Below are positions 1 to 5,261 of a stretch of 6,196 nucleotides of DNA, in pieces; position 1 is the stretch's first letter; every line of letters begins with the position of its first letter. The notes under the pieces are model-generated. The model was not told the origin of the DNA. It was given only the letters and a program-made list of their open reading frames with translations, and made no database searches. Made by a program: the position numbers and the translations under genes. This DNA comes from Bacteroidales bacterium. Lineage in GTDB: Bacteria; Bacteroidota; Bacteroidia; Bacteroidales; UBA7960. The DNA lies in assembly GCA_007125275.1 (NCBI GenBank), contig SLDN01000087.1, forward strand, positions 1-6,196, read 5' to 3'.

Positions 1-2569
1 CATCCACGTAGGAAAAAGAAATGGCACAGTGCTGGCCATTATGGGGTGGTATGGCATGGGCATAGGCCAGCATCCAGTTAATGTCGTCGCCATCCTCATC
101 GTGTATCATCCAGCCAAGCGGAGGAAACACACCGCTTTCAAAACCCTCAAAGGTAAATGGCGGCACGTGTTGAGCGGTGCCTTCCAGACTGATCTCCACG
201 GTACCTCCATTGCTTTCGATAACGAAACTTCCAGAGAACTCTCCATCCTCAAAAGGTTCAAAAGCCAGCGAAAAGACATATTCTTCACCAAATACCAGCG
301 ATACATCATCAGCGTTAAGAGTCGTGGAAAAGTATTCTCCGGTGAAATATGCATCGCTGATGGTCAGAATATCCGCACCTAAATTCCTGATGATAAAGTT
401 TTGGCTGGTCACCCAGGTGTTTTCGGGGATGCTTCCCGCATAAAAGCTGTTGTTGCTCAACCAAATAAGAGGCTCTTCCATGGCGGCCTGCACAGATATA
501 TCATCAATGGCCACTGACTTGGCAAACTGGTTATTGCTATCAGTAGAGTGACGGAACCTGACGTATATTTCTTCACCGGCATAGCTTTCCAGCGGAAGCA
601 TGGCGGGCAGAAAATCATCCATAATCGATTCGGCACTCAGCACCAGCCCTGGTTGCCAACTTTGGCCATAATCGTCACTTACTTCAACGTAAAGGGTATC
701 ATGACCAATTACTTTATCGGTTTTGTTGAAGATATTTCCATTCTGCCAGTAAAATATCAGATCAAGGTTTTGGTCTGCTGGAAGTTGCAGTGGGGGGGTG
801 ATAAGAATGGCGTCAACGGGGTGATTCCAGCGTGCCTTGGCAGCAAAAAAGCCTGAATTGCTGTTTGTGGTTGTTTCCCAATGCCCGTCACGGTTGATCC
901 AGCCTGCAGGTGGCACCATCCCGTTATCTTCTTCAAAGCCTTCCTCGAAGGGAAACTGTGTTACCGGAGCATAAGCAATTGTTTCAAAGCTCCATACGGG
1001 ACAATCCTCTGCATCGCCATAACTATTGTAAGGTACGATTTGCCAATAATAGGTTGTGCCATATTCGAGTACCGGGCTGGTGAAGAACCTCAGTGCGCCT
1101 ACATCCTCACCATCAACGACATTGGTCGGAGGGTTATCCGTTCCCAGGTACACCTTATAGCCATCTGCAAACACAGATGGCCCCCACTGGAGGCGTTGTG
1201 TAATAAAGGCGTTTTCATGGCCGTCAGCAGGAACGGGTTGCCCTGCGGGTTGTGGAGGTGTTTCCTGATATACCGGTGGTGTAATCACATAGTCGAGATA
1301 AACCTGCGGCACACCACTAAAACCAATATAGTTAGCACCCTGGGCGTCATCCAGATCAACGATATACCGCTTGAAAGCGCGTGTCAGCGGGGGGTTAGCC
1401 AACTCAGTCCAGTTTTCCATGTCCGGCGAATAGCTGACGGTTAGTTCGCCATCCTGAAACTCTGAAGCGAAAAACACCAGCTGGTCTCCTTCCTGAATGT
1501 TGATCTTTGGCGTAACCAGCCTGCCCGGCTGACCGGCATGCTGCAGGCGGGCGTTGCCGCCACCGATGTATCCGCCAAATCCACGTCGTGTCCAACTGTT
1601 CTCATCCACATACCACTCATCGGGAGGGAAAGTCGTTTCCTGGAAAGTCTCTATGATGGAAAGCTGATGAACCGCATGGCCCTCCATCAGGACCTGTGAG
1701 AGGTCTGCATCAAAATTGCCGGTAAAGCCACCAAATCCAAGATAATCACCCATCGCATCCGGGGTGAAACTGATGTTGACGTTCTGCGACTGCCCGGGCG
1801 CTATGCTGCCGGTAAAGCTGCTGTAAAACGGCAGTCCGGGTGCTTCAAATCCATCAATCACCAGGTCAGCCGTGCCAGTATTATATATATCTACATTCAG
1901 GCTCTTGCTCTCATTCTCCCGAATATACTGAAAATACAATTGTGAAGGAATAACAGCTATGGCCGGGCCATCAGGCATTTCATCAAACCAGAAACGGATA
2001 TTTGGCCGGTAGCTCAGCACAGTGCCCGTAGCCGGAGGATTGTTTACGTCATAAGGCGGGGATATGTCCTTAAAAGCCAAAATGCTCTTGTTATCATCGG
2101 TAGCAGAGCTATAGAACTTCGAGTTCAAACGATAGCCAGGGGTGTTTTCCTTTATGGCAATCAACAAGTTATCGTTGTTATTATATTCAAACGGATGCAT
2201 CAGCGGAATTTCAACCCATCCCGGTTCATTCATCACAGAAAGAGAACCATGATACGCCAGAGTCAAACCCTCAACTTCAAAGCCGTATAATTCCTCCAGC
2301 TGTGTATGTGCCATGTAGATGGTGATGTTATCAGACCATTGACGGCCACCATTGTAATAATAGGCAATTTTGGTGATCCGTTGTCCCTCAATATCAAGCT
2401 CTTCCTGAAGAAAAATGCTTTGGGAGTAACTGTATGAGCGATAAGGTTCTATGGGCAGGCCGATGTCTTCAAAGCTGTCCTGGCCGATTTCGATATCATG
2501 TGTCTGAGCATAGAGCCTTATGCTCAATGCGATTACAATCAACAATGTAAGAAAAGTAATTTTGCGCAT
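1..2569 (-). CDS. Large secreted multidomain protein with ASH-like, fibronectin III-like and choice-of-anchor J-like modules (3' end outside window)
   Basis: An uninterrupted minus-strand frame runs from an ATG at 2569 to the window edge, giving 856 residues with no stop, so the C-terminus is missing. Residues 1-22 look like a signal peptide: MRK, a hydrophobic core, then cleavage near LYA|Q, which supports this start. I read these modules in order: an N-terminal beta-rich domain (about 24-197, with YSYSQSIFLQ, ITKIAYYYNGG, GWVEIPL and NNDNLLIAIKENTPGY) of a kind common in Bacteroidota exported proteins; an ASH/choice-of-anchor D-like Ig domain (201-299); a choice-of-anchor J/cleaved-adhesin-like domain (304-429); a fibronectin III-like domain (437-530, ending in TTYYWQIVPYNSYGD...WSFET); a second anchor J-like domain (539-694, ending VAIDDISV); a second ASH-like domain (699-800); and the start of a third anchor J-like domain (807-856, GFESGVFPPLGW...DGDDINW). 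No catalytic motif is visible. By family knowledge such proteins are exported and often end in a type IX secretion sorting domain; that end is not in view. A surface or adhesion role is inference. Spaced 129 bp downstream of mnmD. Confidence 0.9.
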   Translation of the reverse strand, partial: MRKITFLTLLIVIALSIRLYAQTHDIEIGQDSFEDIGLPIEPYRSYSYSQSIFLQEELDIEGQRITKIAYYYNGGRQWSDNITIYMAHTQLEELYGFEVEGLTLAYHGSLSVMNEPGWVEIPLMHPFEYNNNDNLLIAIKENTPGYRLNSKFYSSATDDNKSILAFKDISPPYDVNNPPATGTVLSYRPNIRFWFDEMPDGPAIAVIPSQLYFQYIRENESKSLNVDIYNTGTADLVIDGFEAPGLPFYSSFTGSIAPGQSQNVNISFTPDAMGDYLGFGGFTGNFDADLSQVLMEGHAVHQLSIIETFQETTFPPDEWYVDENSWTRRGFGGYIGGGNARLQHAGQPGRLVTPKINIQEGDQLVFFASEFQDGELTVSYSPDMENWTELANPPLTRAFKRYIVDLDDAQGANYIGFSGVPQVYLDYVITPPVYQETPPQPAGQPVPADGHENAFITQRLQWGPSVFADGYKVYLGTDNPPTNVVDGEDVGALRFFTSPVLEYGTTYYWQIVPYNSYGDAEDCPVWSFETIAYAPVTQFPFEEGFEEDNGMVPPAGWINRDGHWETTTNSNSGFFAAKARWNHPVDAILITPPLQLPADQNLDLIFYWQNGNIFNKTDKVIGHDTLYVEVSDDYGQSWQPGLVLSAESIMDDFLPAMLPLESYAGEEIYVRFRHSTDSNNQFAKSVAIDDISVQAAMEEPLIWLSNNSFYAGSIPENTWVTSQNFIIRNLGADILTISDAYFTGEYFSTTLNADDVSLVFGEEYVFSLAFEPFEDGEFSGSFVIESNGGTVEISLEGTAQHVPPFTFEGFESGVFPPLGWMIHDEDGDDINWMLAYAHAIPPHNGQHCAISFSYVD

Positions 2570-2698
2570 AGGTAATGGTATTTAAATAAAACTATTCATT
2601 GTAGATACGGAGGTGGATATAAAAAGTTGTTTTAAGTTCAATCTTCGCACTGATGGCAAGCCCGGCTGGCAGCGTATACCACGGCACCGGCTGAGCAG

Positions 2699-3412
2699 TC
2701 ATGATTTCACAGCGACGGTCATTTCCCTTTTACCGGCAGGTCCCGGTGGATGTTTCAGGGCAAAGCCACAGGCAGTCAGTGCCCGTTTCACACTGCCTTT
2801 GGCACTGTATGTGACCAGCATGCCACCGGGTTTCAAAACTGAGTGTAACCGTCCAAAGGCCTCTTCATCCCATAGCTCCGGCTGAAACTGCGGTGCAAAT
2901 GCATCGTGAAAAACGAGGTGAAAAGACGAAGAAGCCAGTGGAGCCAGGTCAAGGCCTACCTGCCACTTGCTAAATGTAAAACCCGGTGATATAGGGGCCG
3001 TTTTCCCAAAAGGAAGTTCGTGCATCTGTAAGAATGCTTCAGAAAACTTCCCTTTTGCAACCTGCTTGGCATAGTTGAGTTGCAATACTTCCTCCTGGCT
3101 TAGCGGATATGGTTCAAGCCCAAGATAGTTTAGCCTTAATGCCTTTTTTTGACAGTATTCAAGGCTGAGCAGTGCATTCAGTCCGGTACCAAATCCAACC
3201 TCAAGTATATGGACTTCTTTGGAGCTTTCGGTCAACGGCGCAAGTCCTTTTTTGATAAATACGTGCTTCGATTCACTGATTGCACCATGAACAGAGTGAT
3301 AATGCTCCTTCCAATCCGGCAGGAAGAAGGTGTGTGAGCCATCAGCCGTAACCGTTATTTTCCTGTTATATATCTCTTGTGTCAAAACTATTTTTTTGTC
3401 AAAAATAAACAA
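2699..3412 (-). CDS. mnmD: tRNA (5-methylaminomethyl-2-thiouridine)(34)-methyltransferase MnmD, stand-alone MnmC methyltransferase-domain type
   Basis: This cytosolic SAM-dependent enzyme is predicted to methylate the aminomethyl group on wobble uridine 34 of certain tRNAs, the last step towards mnm5(s2)U. Residues match the Methyltransf_30/DUF752 family: DGSHTFFLP...EHYHSVHGA (24-44), the SAM-binding loop EVGFGTGLNA (71-80), HDAFAP (169-174), ELWDEEAF (179-186), KPGGMLVTYSAKGSVKRAL (194-212), and the C-terminal GKREMTVA (227-234). In Escherichia coli this domain is fused to the MnmC oxidase; here there is no oxidase domain and the length of about 220-237 residues fits the stand-alone form. 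The start is uncertain. The frame has no ATG before residue 130. TTG at 3412 is the most upstream common start codon after the TAA at 3431-3433, a second TTG lies at 3385, and family members usually begin close to the K-I-x-V-T-x-DGSHT segment (about residue 18). A strong promoter-like site overlaps this 5' end. The product is confident; the exact start is not. Confidence 0.9.
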   Translation of the reverse strand: MFIFDKKIVLTQEIYNRKITVTADGSHTFFLPDWKEHYHSVHGAISESKHVFIKKGLAPLTESSKEVHILEVGFGTGLNALLSLEYCQKKALRLNYLGLEPYPLSQEEVLQLNYAKQVAKGKFSEAFLQMHELPFGKTAPISPGFTFSKWQVGLDLAPLASSSFHLVFHDAFAPQFQPELWDEEAFGRLHSVLKPGGMLVTYSAKGSVKRALTACGFALKHPPGPAGKREMTVAVKS

Positions 3413-3413
3413 A
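3383..3413 (-). promoter_or_regulatory. Bacteroidota-type promoter (-33 TTTG, -7 TAGTTTTG) for mnmD
   Basis: Read on the minus strand, TTTG (3413-3410) is followed by a 19-base spacer and TAGTTTTG (3390-3383). This matches the known Bacteroidota consensus TTTG-N19-TAnnTTTG at every fixed position. Transcription would be expected to begin a few bases downstream, near 3376-3379. That point lies inside the reading frame counted from either TTG candidate start, so the promoter and the nominal start codons conflict. The TAGTTTTG box occurs a second time at 3417-3410, 27 bp upstream, but no TTTG lies at the proper distance from that copy. The region is very A+T-rich, so a chance match is possible. 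Confidence 0.5.
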
Positions 3414-3429
3414 ACTATCAGATATTTTA

Positions 3430-3460
3430 TTTATATGTATGTGATTTATTTTTAATTTCG
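3430..3460 (+). promoter_or_regulatory. Possible weak promoter for the prenyltransferase gene
   Basis: TTTA (3430-3433), a 19-base spacer and TAATTTCG (3453-3460) resemble the Bacteroidota TTTG-N19-TAnnTTTG promoter with one mismatch in each box. It would give a leader of about 70 bases before the ATG at 3537. It is the best plus-strand candidate I found in the 124-bp divergent gap between mnmD and the prenyltransferase, but with two mismatches in A+T-rich DNA it is only a suggestion. Confidence 0.22.
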
Positions 3461-3536
3461 GACTTTTACTCAAACAAACAAGAAGTGCGGCAACTGCTGC
3501 AGGCACATAAACAACTAATTTTTTAAAACAAACATT

Positions 3537-4460
3537 ATGAGCAGAATACAAACATGGGCTGCCCAAACACGGGCGAATTTTCTATTTCTGGCTGTTTTTC
3601 TGGTTGCCATCGGACTGGCATATTCAGCCAAATATGAACCTGCGAGCGCCTTTAACTGGCTGCATGCCATTCTTATACTGGTCGGAACCATTTCAGCCCA
3701 CATCTCGGTTAACCTTTTCAACGAATATTCCGACTATCAAACCAGGATAGACTTTAACACAGAAAGAACCCCTTTCAGTGGAGGCAGCGGGATGCTACCG
3801 GCCGGAAAAACCAAACCGCTGCAAGTAAAAATAGCAGCCTGGGCTACATTATTGTTTTCTGCCGCCATTGGCATATACTTTAGCATTGTGTCACATTACT
3901 CCATCATCATCATTGCCCTGATCGGTGCTTTTGCCATCGTTTATTATACACCACTCCTTGCAAAACTACTTCTTGGTGAGCTCTTTGCTGGACTTGCCCT
4001 TGGCAGTTTGGTAGTCATTGGTGCCTATATCGCCATGACCGGAACCCCAGGGCTATCAATTGCAGAAGTGTTACCGCTGGAAGTTTTGCTGATTTCCATC
4101 CCTCCCGGCATACTTACGGCTCTGCTGCTGCTGCTTAATGAATTTCCTGACGCAGAAGCTGATAAAGCCGGGGGAAGAAAGCATATGGTAATTAAGTATG
4201 GGAAGAAAATATCAGCCCGGATTTATGCTGCTGGAATGTTTGCGACCTTTGCCATTATTTTACTGATGCCTTTGCTTGGGCTGTCCTCATATTGGCTATT
4301 GATCGCCCTTTTGCCACTGCCACTGGCTATCAAAGCCTCGCAAACAGCACTCACTCACGGCAGCAACATGGAAAAACTGATGCCGGCACTTGGCATGAAC
4401 GTCATGGTGGTGTTGGGCACAGACCTCTTGATTGCCATAGCTGTGATCATACAGCTGTAA
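3537..4460 (+). CDS. UbiA-family membrane prenyltransferase, MenA-like (probable 1,4-dihydroxy-2-naphthoate polyprenyltransferase)
   Basis: This 307-residue, highly hydrophobic protein has about eight or nine membrane segments, as expected for UbiA-superfamily enzymes, which attach an isoprenoid chain from a polyprenyl diphosphate to an aromatic or other acceptor at the inner membrane. The first Asp-rich motif is NEYSDYQTRID (N62, D66, D72), followed by TPFSGGSGMLPAG (78-90), a segment shared with MenA-type members. The second Asp-rich motif is NEFPDAEADKAGGRKHMVIKYG (N201, D205, D209). These acidic residues bind Mg-diphosphate in the family. The expected role is making demethylmenaquinone, but the second motif differs from the NNxRDxxxD form of classical MenA, so another acceptor is possible. 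The ATG at 3537 gives MSRIQTWAAQTRANFLFLAV, typical for the family; no Shine-Dalgarno is evident, as is usual in this phylum. It is the only plus-strand gene, divergent from mnmD, and ends directly against the convergent methyltransferase gene. Confidence 0.86.
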   Translation: MSRIQTWAAQTRANFLFLAVFLVAIGLAYSAKYEPASAFNWLHAILILVGTISAHISVNLFNEYSDYQTRIDFNTERTPFSGGSGMLPAGKTKPLQVKIAAWATLLFSAAIGIYFSIVSHYSIIIIALIGAFAIVYYTPLLAKLLLGELFAGLALGSLVVIGAYIAMTGTPGLSIAEVLPLEVLLISIPPGILTALLLLLNEFPDAEADKAGGRKHMVIKYGKKISARIYAAGMFATFAIILLMPLLGLSSYWLLIALLPLPLAIKASQTALTHGSNMEKLMPALGMNVMVVLGTDLLIAIAVIIQL

Positions 4461-4466
4461 TCATAC
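4439..4466 (+). repeat. 14-bp tandem duplication across the convergent stop codons
   Basis: AGCTGTGATCATAC (4439-4452) is followed at once by AGCTGTAATCATAC (4453-4466), two copies differing at one base. The second copy contains the TAA stop (4458-4460) of the prenyltransferase and the complement of the TGA stop (4461-4463) of the methyltransferase. A perfect 10-bp palindrome, TACAGCTGTA (4450-4459), lies across the copy junction. No run of T follows it on either strand, so I do not call it a terminator. Confidence 0.75.
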
Positions 4467-5192
4467 CGGTAAGGTAATCATAGCCAGATAATTGCCAGAT
4501 TCGCCCCGGTATAGGATTTCCGGAATAAACCCGCAGTCATCTGCAACACCACACAAATTGTCCATGTCGGCAAACAGCCATGGAAACGGCTTACTGCTGT
4601 AATGCTTATATGAAAGTCTGTATTCAACCTCTCCATAATATTTGTCACCCATAGGAAGCAAAACAGAACCGTCTTCTTCCCGGTACATATACATAATGTC
4701 GGTTGACTCAAGAATGATGCTGCCTCCTGGAGTTAGCAATTCCCTGGTGTGTGTAAATAATTTTTTTAATCCATGAAGATTGGCGGCCATCCCAATGCCA
4801 TTCATCAGGAATAGCAAGGTATCAAATTTTTTACCGGCGAGATCGAACAAGCTGACACATTCAGCTTGTTTTACGCCCCTTTTCTTCATCACCTCCACGG
4901 CACCGTGAGATATGTCTATGGCATATACCTGATGCCCTCTTTTTTGCAACTCCAGTGCATGTGCGCCCGCTCCCGCGCCAGCGTCGAGCACGCTTCCGCG
5001 ACAAGCATCCAGTGCAAGGCGCTCCCACTCCGGCATCTCATCAATGGCACGAAAGAAATAGGATACAGGCAGTTCTTCCTGCTCAGTAAACCCGGCAAGT
5101 TTTGTGCGCACATCTATAATGTGTTCCTTGTCGCCATCCAGGAAATCCCTGAACGCCAGGCCAAATAAATCGGTGGTAAGCTCTTTCTTCAC
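4461..5192 (-). CDS. Class I SAM-dependent methyltransferase, substrate unknown
   Basis: This soluble 243-residue protein carries a Rossmann-fold methyltransferase core. Motif I is VLDAGAGAGAHALEL (68-82), the acidic end of the second strand is YAIDIS (D93), the motif IV region is KFDTLLFLMNGIGM (122-135), and ELLTPGGSIILEST (151-164) is the post-core segment. The N-terminal part (LFGLAFRDFLDG...ELPVSYFFRAIDEMPEWERLAL) and the C-terminal part (YYGEVEYRLSYKH...FPWLFADMDNL) resemble a methyltransferase family I know from Bacteroidota genomes, for which I know no substrate. The start is a GTG at 5192: an in-frame TAA lies two codons upstream, and the next in-frame ATG is residue 53, inside conserved sequence. 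No Shine-Dalgarno is visible. It lies 69 bp downstream of the queA-like gene on the same strand and may be co-transcribed with it. Its stop codon directly abuts that of the prenyltransferase. A quinone-methylating role suggested by that neighbour is not supported by its sequence. Confidence 0.85.
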   Translation of the reverse strand: MKKELTTDLFGLAFRDFLDGDKEHIIDVRTKLAGFTEQEELPVSYFFRAIDEMPEWERLALDACRGSVLDAGAGAGAHALELQKRGHQVYAIDISHGAVEVMKKRGVKQAECVSLFDLAGKKFDTLLFLMNGIGMAANLHGLKKLFTHTRELLTPGGSIILESTDIMYMYREEDGSVLLPMGDKYYGEVEYRLSYKHYSSKPFPWLFADMDNLCGVADDCGFIPEILYRGESGNYLAMITLPV

Positions 5193-5212
5193 GGGTTAAA
5201 AGGTTAGGGGTT

Positions 5213-5259
5213 CAGAGTTTCTGGTTTCTAAATTTCTAATTTCGAGCTTCGAGTTTCCA
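5213..5259. repeat. Degenerate short tandem repeat in the queA-methyltransferase spacer
   Basis: Most of the 69-bp gap consists of 7-9-bp imperfect units on the theme GTTTCTA / TTTCGAG on the plus strand (GAAACTC / AGAAACC on the minus strand), for example GAGTTTCTG, GTTTCTA, AATTTCTA, ATTTCGAG, CTTCGAG and TTTCCAG. It is A+T-rich with strand-biased purines and has no coding potential. Similar low-complexity spacers occur in Bacteroidota genomes. It sits immediately before the GTG-started methyltransferase gene, so it would be in the leader or intercistronic part of the transcript. Confidence 0.55.
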
Positions 5260-5261
5260 GC

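Noticed and set aside
881..1444. Plus-strand open frame of 187 residues, plus smaller ones at 29-382, 177-443 and 548-856
   Set aside because: They lie opposite the continuous 856-residue minus-strand gene, whose translation shows a signal peptide and recognisable modules. Their own translations show no family features.
2587..2594. TAGTTTTA on the minus strand as a -7 promoter box for the large secreted protein
   Set aside because: It has one mismatch to TAnnTTTG, and no TTTG lies about 19 bases upstream (that position reads TCCA). The region is too A+T-rich to trust this.
2630..2698. Possible hairpin terminator after mnmD, with G+C-rich AGCCGG and CCGGGCT segments
   Set aside because: The stem needs a bulge and a loop of about 20 bases, and no T run follows directly. 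The 129-bp gap 2570-2698 holds no convincing terminator or small gene.
3149..3337. Plus-strand open frame of 62 residues opposite mnmD
   Set aside because: It lies entirely inside the conserved mnmD methyltransferase domain and shows no features of its own.
4866..5168. Plus-strand open frame of 100 residues opposite the methyltransferase, and the minus-strand frame at 4916-5113
   Set aside because: Both overlap the methyltransferase core whose SAM-binding motifs are clear. Their translations look like frame shadows.
5213..5259. Short repeats considered as a CRISPR array
   Set aside because: The units are 7-9 bp, degenerate and adjacent, with no spacers of regular length.
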